A DNA stretch of 62,000 nucleotides from Symbiodinium natans (taxonomy: Eukaryota; Sar; Dinophyceae; Suessiales; Symbiodiniaceae): NCBI GenBank assembly GCA_905221605.1, contig CAJNDS010002743.1:1-62000 (forward strand), in the 5' to 3' direction. The notes under the pieces are model-generated. The model was not told the origin of the DNA, made no database searches, and saw nothing but the letters and a program-made list of their open reading frames with translations. Every line of letters begins with the position of its first letter. The stretch's first letter is position 1. Below are positions 35,201-46,198 of this stretch, piece by piece. The translations under genes and the position numbers were made by a program.

Positions 35201-35988
35201 TGCCACGCAGAATGAACATGAATGATGAACCCTTGCAGTGACACTGCCAATCATGCAATGTAAACGATGGAAACGCTTCCTCTGCGCAGCCAGGTGGCCA
35301 TAAGGGCGACTAGGACCGTATCAAAGACAAACCAGCCGTCTTTGCCGCAGTTTCTCTTGTGCTTAAACGCGAGAAAGCGGATCGCCAGTTCTGCGCTGAA
35401 GTACACACAGAAGAGGTTCTCGACCACTACGAAGACAGGCTCCGCATCCAGTAGCGTTGAAGCAAAGTTGTTGTCCTTTCAGGGCGAGGGCAGACTCAGA
35501 CCAGGCACACTGGCATCCTGAACAAGCCAACAAGTCTGATTGCATCTGCGGACCGTGTCGTACGAAATCCATATGGAGTTGACCGCGATCATTAGCAGAG
35601 TCACGTGCTCAAAGCAGCTTGAGCGAGCTATCCTGCAAAAAGCTCACGGCAAGATCGCGACCGCATCAGCATGTGAGTTTGGCGTGGTTTCGAAAGTCTG
35701 CGTGCACAGGTCATCTGAAACAAGACACCTATGGAAATGTACTGCCGATGACGGTATCGCCAACCGTCATTATCCGTCATTATCCGTCATCGGCGACGAG
35801 TCCTCTGCCACACTCCAGTTTCTTTGTAGTACATTGAAACATCATATGTCTCTTTACCTCAGCCAGCGCGTCAGCCGGCAAATGCACGCGCAAAGCTGGT
35901 GAGGTTGGACATGACTGCTGCTGCCAGCGGTGCTGAGGTTCTGCTTCAGCTGCCTTTTCAATGCATCGGCATCAACAAAGACAGCCGC
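32290..35988 (-). CDS. Single-domain voltage-gated cation channel with EF-hand
   Basis: A 6-TM ion-transport domain protein. Exons in order: 35988-35929 (FVDADALKRQLKQNL), 35859-35803, 35632-35554 (S1, HVTLLMIAVNSIWISYDT), 35475-35291 (S2-S3, VVVENLFCVYFSAELAIRF and WFVFDTVLVALM), 34991-34910 (S4), 34831-34745 (S4-S5 linker and S5), 34561-34522 (FFTQLLDG), 34115-34070 (pore, ESMNTLLINGALPDQ), 33693-33637 (S6, VMNMLIGILCEVISVVSHV), 33565-33538, 33377-33335, 33255-33231 (EF-hand loop start DEDGDKKLN, with Asp 1, 3, 5 and, across the splice, Glu 12), 33128-33052 (LLLKNPQAVRTLADVGVDV), 32831-32778, 32702-32640 (FPEFMDIVLDLRGDNAAT), 32535-32290 (VKDIVDLRRFV to stop). S4 has seven Arg at exact three-residue spacing. 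Small exons between pore and S6, and around S3, are unresolved. The ion is not settled; Ca2+ or Na+ is likely. Confidence 0.92.
34910..34991 (-). CDS. S4 voltage-sensor exon of the channel
   Basis: An 82-base exon encoding FLRVLRLFRLTRMARMARLL then RACPELF. Arginines fall at positions 1, 4, 7, 10, 13, 16 and 19 of the helix, the classical voltage-sensor spacing. It follows an AG acceptor and ends at a GC donor (TTT then GCATCT); the next exon continues in frame as VMLKAIGVALRSV, the S4-S5 linker. Confidence 0.95.
35766..35795. repeat. CGTCATTATC tandem decamer
   Basis: Two and a half copies of a 10-bp unit in a channel intron, followed by a diverged fragment (CGTCATCGGC). Confidence 0.8.
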
Positions 35989-36666
35989 CTCCAGGCCAAG
36001 CGTGCAGTGCAAACTGTGGGCTCTAAATTTCTCGAATATGGGGGCCAGAGTTGTCGAGCTAGCAGGAGGCGGAACAACAGCGTGCCGAGCAAAGGTGAAC
36101 ATGGCCTCCCGAGCGGCAAACTGGACTTTCGCAAGCTCATCGTCGTCATGGGATGGCTGAGCAGAAACGCCACCGTTGCCGGCTTTGAGCTGCGAAGGGG
36201 ATGGAGATGGAACCTCATAGGCAACTTGGCGCTGCTCAACGGGTCAAAATCCGTTTTCATCCAGGCATGACTTAACCTGTTACATCCTTCCACCGCAGCG
36301 CTGATACGAAGGCTCGAAAGTTATGCTCGTTGTACCTGCTGTGTTTGATTCTTTGGCACCTTCGGCAGAAGAGTTGCTGAAGTCGTTTTTGGATGATCAC
36401 ACTTGGCTCCGGACAACTGCCGCAAGGCCCGCCGAGAGCGTGCCATGTCCCTCAAAAGCATCTGTGTGGGTCACGCAGAGCCATCGTATCATTCGTATCC
36501 AGTTGCCCCAAAAGCATGATGCAGTGTTTAGCAGCTAGGACCAGGGCCCCATCATTGTCGTCACCCCACGCCTGCAAACTTTGACAAGCAGGTGATGGCC
36601 AAATGGCCAAACATGACCCCAAACATGGCCCCAAGCTTCTCCAGGTCGCAAGGAGACTTTAACAAG

Positions 36667-37282
36667 GTGGCGGCGCCCGTAAGAGGCCGTGTGACTGAAC
36701 ACATTTTTTGTTTACATTTTTCGCGTTGGGTGCTCAAAACCCAAGTAAAACACACATTTTCGTGATCACCGCAGCATTTGCAGGGCTCGAAAACACTGAA
36801 GGGTTAGGTCATTTTTTCGGGAAAATGCATTTTCGCTCGAAGCCTGATCGTTTTTTGTTGTTGTTTTTTTTTCCAGGGGGTCCTTTTTTTTGAAGTTTTG
36901 GACGCATTTTTTGCTCGAAGTTGCGCTCTCGCCTAGGCGCGGGCACGTTTTGCTCATTCCCCATGTTGAACAGGATTTGGGTTTGCACTGCTTGGACTAT
37001 TATTTTGGGTTTAAGGATCGTTTGTTTGTTGTGTTTTTTCTAGGGGGTCTTGTTTTGAAGTTTCGGACACATTTTTTGCTTGAAATTGCGCTGTCGCCTA
37101 GGCGCGGGCGCGTTCTGCTTATAAACCCCGAATGAAACAGCAAGGGATTAGGCCTTTGGGGATTAGGGGTTCAGGCTTTGGAGTTGCAGGTGTCCCCCCC
37201 CCCACCCCCCCCCCCCCACCCCCCCCCACCCCGAGCCCCAGAAATTGTGGTTACTCGCACGGCCTCTTAGAGGCGCCGTCTC
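36667..37282. mobile_element. Non-autonomous TIR DNA transposon, 616 bp
   Basis: The left end (36667-36691) GTGGCGGCGCCCGTAAGAGG and the right end (37258-37282), read in reverse complement as GAGACGGCGCCTCTAAGAGG, match at 21 of 25 bases. An exact 10-bp direct repeat, CTTTAACAAG, flanks the element at 36657-36666 and 37283-37292, as expected of a target-site duplication. The length (9-11 bp) fits Mutator-like elements, but ends alone do not prove the superfamily. Inside are two diverged direct repeats of about 166 bp (CGCCTAGGCGCGGGC at about 36931 and 37096) and a C-run at 37195-37232. There is no transposase frame. It lies upstream of the channel gene. Confidence 0.9.
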
Positions 37283-37292
37283 CTTTAACAAG

Positions 37293-39430
37293 CATCTGCC
37301 TATAGGTCTCCAATGTATCGGTGACCCCCAATTCGGGTGGCCTCACGGTTGATGGTCGAATGGTGCGGCCCTGATGCAGCACCTCAGCGAACAGCAGCCA
37401 GGCGCACGTTTTTGAACCACACGGGCATGCGGATTCAGGTAGTTGCTGCCCTACCGTCGCAAGCTTTAGGCTCCCTGGCCCACTCGAACGTGCTTTCAGA
37501 GTGCACAGCCGCGGAGTTCAGGTCTTCTCGATTCTTCTACAGGCACTACCTTTAACTACCTGTCATTGAAAAGCTTGTGTCCCACCTGCTGCACGGTCTG
37601 GTCCGTTTTCTTTTTCACGAATCGTCCCGGGCACTGGCTGGCCTCAAGCACATAATCGCCAGTGTCCATCCAGACAACGCACAACCAAAACCGCGCCGAC
37701 AGATAGCTGGCCTTCCCAGTCAGCTAATCTGCAGCGAAGCTCTTTGTTCTCGCGTTGCAAGTTGGCAGCTTCCTTTGGATGCCCACCCCACGCTCTGCTC
37801 ACATCATTGCAGCAACCCTCCCATGACCCGTCCTTCTCGTAGTCCTTCAATGCTTCCACTTGCTTGTAAACAAGCAACCTTGAACATGGACATACTGGGG
37901 GGTCTAGGGTAGGCTGGTAGACTTAAAGTGGCCCTGGGACTGTCAGAGCACAAAACGACAGAGGACTTCTGAATAGACATTGTTACAGCTTCTGTTCACA
38001 AAGGCAAGTACCTCTTGTTGACTTGTCGAAACAGGTACCATGTTTCTTGAACTGATGATGCCTTCCTTTTTACAGCAGTTAACCGAAATACATTGAAAAA
38101 CCGTGTGCAAGATGCATAAGCTAAGGCGAGCCACGTCATTGACTCACAAGTAGCAGCAACAACTTGCTGGAGGCTGTCAACCTGGTCAGAGACTCTGGCG
38201 TGTGTTTGGAGTCATCCTGCTTGACACCAACCAGGGTGCATGTGCTTCCCGATGGCCTGATGGAGCAGCTGCCCCATTCCGGGCAGGCTCTTCTGCTCTG
38301 GCGCCTGGCCAGCAACATCATTCAAGGAGGTCTGGCGGCAGGCACTTTTCGATTGCAGCAGTTCCAGCCTGATCAATCGGCACCTCATCCTAGGCCGCAG
38401 CGCCAACTTCACCCGACTTTCAACGATTCTGACTTACCCTGCTACTGGCAAAGGGGCAAGTTTGCCTTGGTCAAGGTACGAGTCATATGAAATATGGAAA
38501 CCCGGCCAAGCGTCTAGTATAGTCTCAAAGTCAGCACACGGCTCGTGGCCACCACTTGTGACAGGCATGTGTCCAAGCAAAGGAGGCCTTGGTCAATTCT
38601 GTTGCGCACCAGCTGCCACTGCGTCTCCAAATCGTTAAGTCTGCCCATATGTGTTACAGCTGCCGACAGGCCACCGCCCCGTCTCCCAAGATTGACGCGG
38701 CCCCAAACTAAAGACCCACAGGGCTTGACCCACGGGGGCTGCGGAGGTCGGCCGAGTCAAACACTGTCGTCTGGCACCGCACTCTCCGTGCCAAGCTCAA
38801 AACTAACGCTACGCGCGGCACAAGATGATACAAGCGGCAAAAATACTCCAACAAAATTCAACAAGATCAAGGCCACCCCTCGCGTGACGAGGCGAGGCCA
38901 GCCGATGCTGATGCGCCGCGCCACCTCGAAGAACTGCAAACCCTCTAGGCTTTGCGGAGCTCAGCTGGATCATTGGCTCCCCTCATCTACTCTTCAGAAT
39001 GCATGTCGCAGTCAGACATCTTGCTGAGAAAAAGATGCTGGCACCATGCTGCTGACAGGCTGACAGAGAGCACAAAAGCATCAGCCAAATTCGAATTGCT
39101 GTTGGAGTCTTTGATGCTGATGAGCTGCAGATACAGCGGTCGGGAGGGACAACGATCTGTCCTGTATTAGGAAGATCTGAAATCCGACGGTCTACCTCAC
39201 TGAAACTAGAGGCCATCTATTGGTCAATAGAAGGTGGTGTCCTTTGTGACATGGCGTGCGAAACAGAGCGGCTTGTCGATCTGTCCCAAACACGCCCATA
39301 TGTAATTTCCTAGCATGACTGGTGAAACGTCGTAGCCCCTCATCTTTCCAATCCTTGCCGTGCACTCCCAGCAGTTGCACATGTTTGCATATCTTGTTAA
39401 GGGTTTTAGCTCTGCACATAAGAAACTTAC
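37293..39430 (-). other. Mostly unassigned; two possible minus-strand exons
   Basis: Two stretches look coding but cannot be placed in a gene. At about 37780-37705 the minus strand reads KEAANLQRENKELRCRLADW, a coiled-coil-like segment. At about 38945-38800 it reads FFEVARRISIGWPRLVTRG then a hydrophobic stretch ALILLNFVGVFLPLVSS, which could be a membrane segment. No family is recognised. Confidence 0.3.
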
Positions 39431-40855
39431 GAAGTTGCTCCCAGGGGGCGAGGCAATGTCTTCCAGAGCGGCGATGGCCGCGGCTCTTAAAGCCACTTCA
39501 GCGGGCCCGCCCCTGGGAAGAGGAGTGTGCAAGTCCAGCTGCGTAGCGAGCTCCTCGATGACCCCACTACGCGCCCATCTTTATCGGAAGCCCCAAAACC
39601 CTTCCCGAAACCGGACAATACCCTAAACCCTAAACCCTAAACCCCGAGCTTCCAGGGTGGTCTTCACCACGTGCTCCCGACGCAGGACGCTGATGACCAG
39701 CGGATCCACATTGGCCGCCAGCATCTTGATGTCCGGAAAAGCGAAGCGGCCATCGCGACGGTGGAGGCGCTCCTCAGCACCACATACAGCTGTGTTTGCT
39801 AAAACTGTTGCGCTTGTCCTGGTCGCTGTAATATATATATATATATATACATACACAGATTTTATGTATTTATTCATCTATTTTTTATTTGTTTATTTAT
39901 TTATTTTTGTATTATTATATTTATATATATATATATACAAACGTATTTATGTCTATGTTTAGATTTAAATCTATATTTCCATTTCTATTTATACATTCAT
40001 ATTTATATGTGTGTGTACACAGATATCTGTATACACATATATGCTATGTCCTAATGCAAAAGATTTTCTGAGTGTAGAGGATATGATAAGTTTTTAGCTT
40101 TTCGATTTTTGCCATAGCTGTATTATGATGTTTATACTTTGTGTTTATACGTTGCTTCTTCTCATACTTAATACAATGTGTTTTTGAACATTCTCTCTCT
40201 ATACATACATATACATACATATACATATATTGTGTGTGTGTGCGTGCGAGCAAGGTGGTATATATTGAGTATTGTATGTTTGTTTACAAAATAATAGATA
40301 CTGTACAACATATACTTGCAGATGAACAGCTTAAAGAGCCTAGCCGCATATAGCTCATTCACCACGCTCTGGGCTTTCTTGTAGAAGAAGACCGGTAGCC
40401 CACCGAGCTTGCCAATGTCCTGGAATTTTGAGACTACGCATGGGCAAAAGGCACCCGAAGGGGAGCTGCGCAATTCGCGGCTCAGCCGAAAAAGGGGCCT
40501 GAAAGGAGTTCCTTGGCTGCACCGCGGCTTTGCATCACGGACTTTTTCGGGTCTGTCTGACTAGTCGGCTGCGTGCAGTGAACTTGCGACAGATGTCTGC
40601 AGCTTGCCAGTCAAGCTGCGGAAAGGTTTCTGCCAAGACCTGAACCAGCTTGGACGCTGCGTCCACATCTTTGTGCAGGCCGTCTACAGAAAGCATGATG
40701 AACTCTTGGAGATTCCTTGGTGCACATCAGCTACAGCCATCATGAGCAGCACAGGAGGGAACCGGCTGCACAGGTTTGATCATCTGCATCTTTGCGCTCG
40801 AGATAAGGTGCGGGTAACCCTTTTCCAACAAGGTCTCACCCAACTCGCGGAGGAC
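39431..40855 (-). CDS. Unidentified multi-exon helical protein
   Basis: Five exons with good boundaries: 40855-40770, 40715-40608, 40419-40340, 39772 to about 39650, and 39553-39431. The first two join in frame across a GC-AG intron to give KMQMIKPV then NLQEFIMLSVDGLHKD and ASKLVQVLAETFPQLDW. The third reads DIGKLGGLPVFFYKKAQSVV, the fourth FAFPDIKMLAANVDPLVISV, and the last PAEVALRAAAIAALEDIASP and ends at a strong donor GTAAGT. Linking exons are missing, so the whole chain is not proven to be one gene. Repeated leucine-rich helices suggest an alpha-solenoid, but I cannot name a family. Earlier exons probably lie at 41-43 kb. Confidence 0.55.
39613..39645. repeat. CCCTAAA tract beginning at an exon end
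   Basis: Four CCCTAAA units. On the gene strand, TTTAGGG repeats begin right after the open frame of the exon 39772-39650, so the likely donor (GGG then GTTTAGGG) is made from the repeat itself. Confidence 0.85.
39830..40250. repeat. TA/ATTT microsatellites in an intron
   Basis: (TA)n at 39831-39850, TTTAT/TTTG repeats at 39865-39905, (TA)n at 39915-39938 and CATATA words at 40200-40232. They lie between the exons 40419-40340 and 39772-39650. Confidence 0.9.
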
Positions 40856-41099
40856 CTTGGCAGCTCATGAAACCTCGTGAATACGTGAAAGAATATTCGG
40901 AAAGATACATGACATGCCTTGCTTCCCGGCCAGGGTGCGACGTGTAGTTTCTGCACAAACCTGGGCGTTGCCCAGTGGAAAGTCTGCAAGACACTGTCGA
41001 GCCTAACCCGTCTTGACTCGTGCCATCCAAGCAGCTCTTGCAGGCCCTCGCCCTGCAAGCCGAAATATTTGGCAACGTCGGTCAAGCGCAAGCTGTAGA

Positions 41100-42630
41100 G
41101 CCAGTCCTTGCTGCGTCAGGTTTGTCCTGACAACTGCCAGACAGGTCTTGGCTGTGCAAACAAGCTGCCGCCCGCATGTCAGGACATGCTGCAATGAGTT
41201 TCTCCAGGCCAGCCCGCACCTCCGCATCAAGGCAAAAACACACTCGCCAGCACAGCAACAGACTTTGGGCTTCTAGCGGCCAACATAATTCACACCACGC
41301 TCGACAAGTTGCGGCAGCGTGCTTCCACGCAGGCCCACGTAGCAATGAAGACTCGGCACTGATGGCACAGAACAATCAAACGTTGCCTGCGTGGACCTTG
41401 CATGGACCCCTATGGACACCCCATGTCCTAACCGCCACTGTGTGGGAAATCATGAAGATTCCTCTGTCCTCCTCTGGATGTATGACTCCTGTCCTTCTTT
41501 GGCCCCCCTTGCCTCTGCACCCTCCCGGACCCCTATGGCTCCAAGCCGAGGCAGGTCACGCAGCTATAATGGCACAGCTCCAAAACATTCATTCCCAAAG
41601 CGCGCCCCGAGAATGAAATCGGCAGGGGCGCTGTTTGCCAGGGTCCCAGGCCATGGTGGGCACGAAGCTCCCCACGCCATCCCGAGCCGAAGTCGAGGGC
41701 CCCGGCCAGGCAAATGAAGGCTGCCTCCTGGCCAGCTTGCTGCAGGGCTCTTTTTAATATGTCTGCTTCAAAAATGACGCACGACCGAACAAAGCCAGCG
41801 AAGCTTCCGTCCATGGTCACAAACTGAAGTGAACAAAATCGGCCGTTAGAAGGCATTTTCTTGATTCATGCGCGCCAAGGTCCTATTTAAACTGAGTTGG
41901 GGGCTGGGCCCGGTAAGACCCGGTAGTGCAGGGGCTCTAAGGATTGCCTAGTCGTGTGCAAAGCTGGGCTTCAGCTGGTGTTGACTGTAAGATTTCAAAA
42001 GGCTCTATGGTTTTACTTCAGACAGCATCCAGCACCCCCCTCTCCATTCAAGCAGCCAAGTCTAGGCGTCCATGCGAAGACTATGAAAAACGTTTCTAAT
42101 CATTAGAGCATTCTCAGGACCTCCGGGGCTGAAGCGGCTGAAGGCTTTGGGAGCTTAGGGTTCATCTTTAGCACATGCCAGCCCTTCAAACTCACGGAGC
42201 TGGGTCGCCTCGCCAACCGTTTGGGACGAGCACGAGCCCGTGCAAGAGGCCTCGTTTCGTTTCTCGGCTCTGGAGGTTTGTGTGTTGAACTGCAAATATC
42301 CGAGGCGCAGGCGTCTATAGGTTGATCGTCCAGGGCGCACATGTCCTCAAAGCAGCAGAAGCTGCGTAAGTGCATGGCGCACCAGTTGCAGCGAATCTTC
42401 GCTGATGCGGGTGTATTTAGCGGCTCACAGATGTACCTCTTGACTGGAGCGGCCTTTCCAGAAGTATGCGTGAGTCTGCCTTGCGTGCAGCCTTGTCGGT
42501 GCTCTGTTCAGTGAAGCATCGTCAAAGTTCAGGGATGCCGCGAAGCATGCAGTGTTCGCACGGCTCGCCCATGCAGGAGCCTCAGGCGATGCTGTGACTG
42601 TGACAATCCTTCTGGGATGGTTCAACATCT
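41100..42630 (-). CDS. Further possible exons of the unidentified gene
   Basis: Minus-strand stretches with protein-like composition: about 41825-41647 (MDGSFAGFVRSCVIFEADIL then KRALQQAGQEAAFICLAG), about 41230-41130 (AEVRAGLEKLIAACPDMRAA), about 42340-42110 (rich in Arg/Pro), and about 42600-42440. The first two are helical like the exons at 39-41 kb and would precede them on the same strand. Boundaries and joins were not resolved. Confidence 0.4.
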
Positions 42631-42733
42631 GGGGGTTTACGAAAATAAGAAAGCCTTAATAAAACCCCCGAATAATAGGATCCTTCTAAAATAGGAACCA
42701 AAAGGGTACCCCCAATTCGGAAACCCCCATCTC
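42630..42733. mobile_element. Possible foldback element with GGGGGTTT ends
   Basis: The ends CTGGGGGTTTACG and CGGAAACCCCCAT are inverted with two mismatches, enclosing about 100 AT-richer bases. Similar G/C-run foldbacks occur near 6590-6690 and 44120-44190. No target-site duplication was clear. Confidence 0.35.
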
Positions 42734-42870
42734 TCTTTGTGGATCTTTGCTGGGACGGCAGCCTCGAGCTTGGAAACCTCAGCTGTCCACCGCACTTGTC
42801 GGTTTGGGGGTGCAGAGCTGACACTTTTGCAGACTGCCTGCAGCTTCGAACTTCACGATTTGCCAGTGTG

Positions 42871-42902
42871 TGTCTAGGTGTGTGTGTGTGTGTGTGTGCG
42901 CG
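42871..42902. repeat. (GT)n microsatellite
   Basis: About ten GT units followed by GCGC. Confidence 0.9.
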
Positions 42903-43064
42903 TAGGGTTTCGGATTCAGAGGACATGCCAGACTGCGTGCGTGCAAGAGGCGACATCTTGCAAGGCACAGCAAGAGTGACGCACCCGCTCGGGATATGGC
43001 ATCTCCAGCATGTGCCTTACACACGCAGCTTGGGGCCAGCGCTCACTCCACAGCTCCCTAGTTC

Positions 43065-43310
43065 TCAATGCTGCTTGAAATGCCCGCCTTTGTTTACTGC
43101 ATCCACCAAAGTGTATTCATAGGCTAGTAGGGGCAGTCCCCAACAGATCGGCCGCTCCATTACATCTTTGCACTCGGAGTGCGCGAAATCGGGGAAGCCG
43201 AAGACCTTGAGCCACGGATCATCAGCCAGGGCCATCGGGAACACCGAGACAAGGGCACGCTGCCCTCTCTTGTGCCCTAGAAAGCCACGCAGAAAGAATC
43301 TCGATTTCAT
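43065..43310 (-). CDS. Probable C-terminal exon of an unidentified protein
   Basis: The minus strand reads GQRALVSVFPMALADDPWL then KVFGFPDFAHSECKDVMERP and PLLAYEYTLVDAVNKGG to a TGA at 43065. Composition and lack of repeats suggest real coding sequence. An acceptor is likely at TTTCTAG near 43278. No family is recognised. It could be the end of a gene upstream, since the exons at 42.6 kb and below do not continue its frame. Confidence 0.4.
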   Translation of the reverse strand: MKSRFFLRGFLGHKRGQRALVSVFPMALADDPWLKVFGFPDFAHSECKDVMERPICWGLPLLAYEYTLVDAVNKGGHFKQH

Positions 43311-43735
43311 AAGGTTTCATTGCATTGTCAACTTATGAGTGCTAGGTCTGCCTTGTTTTTTCAACTGAGCGTCGAAGATACGCTGGCTGGATTCTGCAGA
43401 TGGGCCCCGCTGAGTCAAGATCAACATGCGGAAGCACACTGGAAGCGCGCAGCAAGGGAAACAATGGAAACAATGGCAGTCACAACTTTTGGTCTGTCGG
43501 GCAAGCCAATGCATTGAGTGGCACCTTCATGCTCTACGGGTTAGCATACTTAATGAAGATATAGCTGCAATCAGCCGCATCTTGGGCGTATGCAGAGACC
43601 CAAGGCCTCGCGCAAGATTTGACAGCTCTCCCTGAAGATCGGTCCACTCATGTCAGCGGCTTCTGCTGCAGATGCAAAGCACGGAAGCCACGGCATTGGT
43701 AAGAAACCCGACTTGAGTCAGGGTTTTGGGTTTTG

Positions 43736-43785
43736 CAGACCCTAAACCCTACTAAACCCTCAACCCTTAACCCTAAACCAGATTT
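43736..43785. repeat. CCCTAAA tract
   Basis: Degenerate CCCTAAA/CCCTACTAAA/CCCTTAA units. A tract of opposite orientation (TTTAGGG) lies at 43898-43925. Confidence 0.85.
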
Positions 43786-43925
43786 TGGGGATGTTTCGGG
43801 CGCAGACTTCTGTGTTCCTGGAGCGGAAGAACTTGGCCTCAGGTGAGGTCCATCGGAGGCCCGGGCTGGCAAGGCCGCGCCTGCTGCTCAACATATCGGG
43901 TTTAGGGTTTAGGGCAGGTTTAGGG

Positions 43926-44958
43926 ATTGGGGCTATATTTTTGTATACATAATATGTGTTCACCCCCCTTCGAATTCTCTTGTTTAGGTCAGATAATTAT
44001 TACAAAAGTCAATAGTCGAATTAGGGTCAGTTCTATTGTGTTAACTATTTGAACTTTTAAATTGGCCAGGCAAATGAAAAAGGACAACATAGAACCGGGG
44101 TCACTTCTGTTCTTTAACCTATATGGGGGGTTTACGGAGATTGGGGACCCTAACAGCCCTTACATAGACCCCCAAATGGTTAGAAAGCCACCATACGGTT
44201 GTTTTAAAGCACGGGTATTGGCAGAGCCTGGCACAGCCCATGCTCCATTGGCCCGTAGTCTGGCGACGATTTTCAGCTGTTGATTCCTAAGCCTCCGAAC
44301 GAAGAGAAAAGAATCGTGCGGACTCATGAACACCGAATATATCAGCATGATTGAAATATGCGGAAAAACCAGTCTTTTTCGGCGACATCTTGTAGAAGTA
44401 CTTTTTCAAACCGGAATCCGGTCGGGAACTTGAGCACAAGCAAGATACGTGGTATGCACTCCTCAAGTTTATAACATGTGTGAGTAAATTAAAAACTCGC
44501 ACGTACATACCAATGGTTTCTGGGAGTGAACAAAGTAAGAAAAACACAAGACAGAAGTATGTATTGGACATTTATGTAAAGTGTCGTCTTCCCAATTATA
44601 TTATTCAAGGTATTTACGCTATGAAAACTTTTGAGATTTAAGCAAAGAGAATGAAATCTCCGGATTGCGTTCACTCCAGTTCTAGGTTCACCGGATGTGG
44701 ATTGCTTGAAGGTGAGAGCGCCTAGTGCGTGACGGGCGCGTTCTCTTGCTTTCTGGGAAGGGGTGGGGGCGGGGGGGGTTTGGGGCCGGGGGTGGGGGTG
44801 CTTTGTAAGTAGGGGATAATTAGATCCGGTGACTGGGAAGTTGAGGTGGGCAAATCTGTGAATCTGGGAACCTGGGAAGCTAAGGTGAGCAACATCTATG
44901 AATCTGAGACGAAGTGTTCTGCGAGAGGTAGGTCTTGGTGGGAGGAGCGGTCAGAGCA

Positions 44959-45013
<55 letters not shown>

Positions 45014-46110
45014 TCATATATATATATATGGTACCCCCCCCCAAAAAAAAACTACCATTTATACTTTTTCCTATACTTTATCGTGATACGTGGCACGTTC
45101 CACAGATGGACCCGATTCAAAATTGAAAATTGAATCGGGCGATTCAATTTGAATCAACCCTCCAACTGAAATTTGAAGATTGAAGATTGAAGATTCCCAG
45201 GAACTCTTTCTGAGAACAGGCTCCGTTCTTTCGGAATTAGTGATGATGCAAAAGAATTTTGTGCATAAGGTTAAGGGAATAAGACTTAGGGAACAGGATT
45301 TAGGGAGTCGGTCTCATTTTTGAAGCGTTTTGATGTCACGCAAGTGTAGAAAATGAGGATACGGAAGGTTTTTGGGCGGGGTAGCATATACATATATATC
45401 TATATATACATATGGTCTCAGGTCCCCCCGAGCCCTACCCAAATCAAACACAAAATGGTTCTTCTGGCTATGATCATGATGCACAATCACTGATGATCCT
45501 ACTAGACATTCAAATGCGGGCATCTATATTTAATAGTACAGAGATCAGCAGTGACCGAAGGTCCGCAAACTGCTGCAACAGAGGCCTGAGGTAGCATTTG
45601 AGGCCGCACTGCTTGCGGAACCCCACAACCTGTGCCACTGGGCTCATGCAAAGACGCTGGCTTTGACCCCAAACCCCAAACCTCCCAAAACCCTAAACCC
45701 GATAATGGGTTGTCTGTGCCGTCACTAATTTCGAGGGTCGGGCTTCCGTTGCTCATCACAGGGAACGCCCCCTGTGCCACGCCAAAGTCAAATCGTTGCA
45801 GAGGTGAAGTACAAGGCACCCTATGAACCGTATGACATCCGCACAACATCCGTATGACCGTGTGACCTGTGCCACTTGCGGAGCAAGAGGTCTGCAGCCA
45901 GAGAGTCCCATGAATGGAGGTCCCATGACCTGTGCGGAGATTCCACTGAACCAAAACACAACATGGTCGAGGTTCTTCCCGCAGACACGAACTGACGTTT
46001 GTTCCCCGAAACCCGGAAAGGAGAAAAGAGCCACCAGCCTGGCCGTGGGCTGGCAGCAGCGGCCTCATGGGCGTCCTGCGACAAATCAGCGGGTCCCCTT
46101 ACTGGGTTAC
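43926..46110. other. No gene assigned; TA microsatellites
   Basis: (TA)n blocks at 44959-45030 and 45387-45412 and G-runs at 44758-44805. A CCCTAAA word pair is at 45689-45701. Short open frames only. Confidence 0.5.
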
Positions 46111-46118
46111 AGCGGAGT

Positions 46119-46198
46119 CCCCCCCCCCCCCCCCCCCCCACCCCCCCCCCACCCCCCCCCCCCCCCCCCACCCCCCCCCCCCCCCCCCCCCCCCCCTT
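46119..46198. repeat. Poly-C tract
   Basis: About 80 bases nearly all C, broken by single A residues. Proline- or glycine-rich open frames across it are by-products. Confidence 0.95.
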
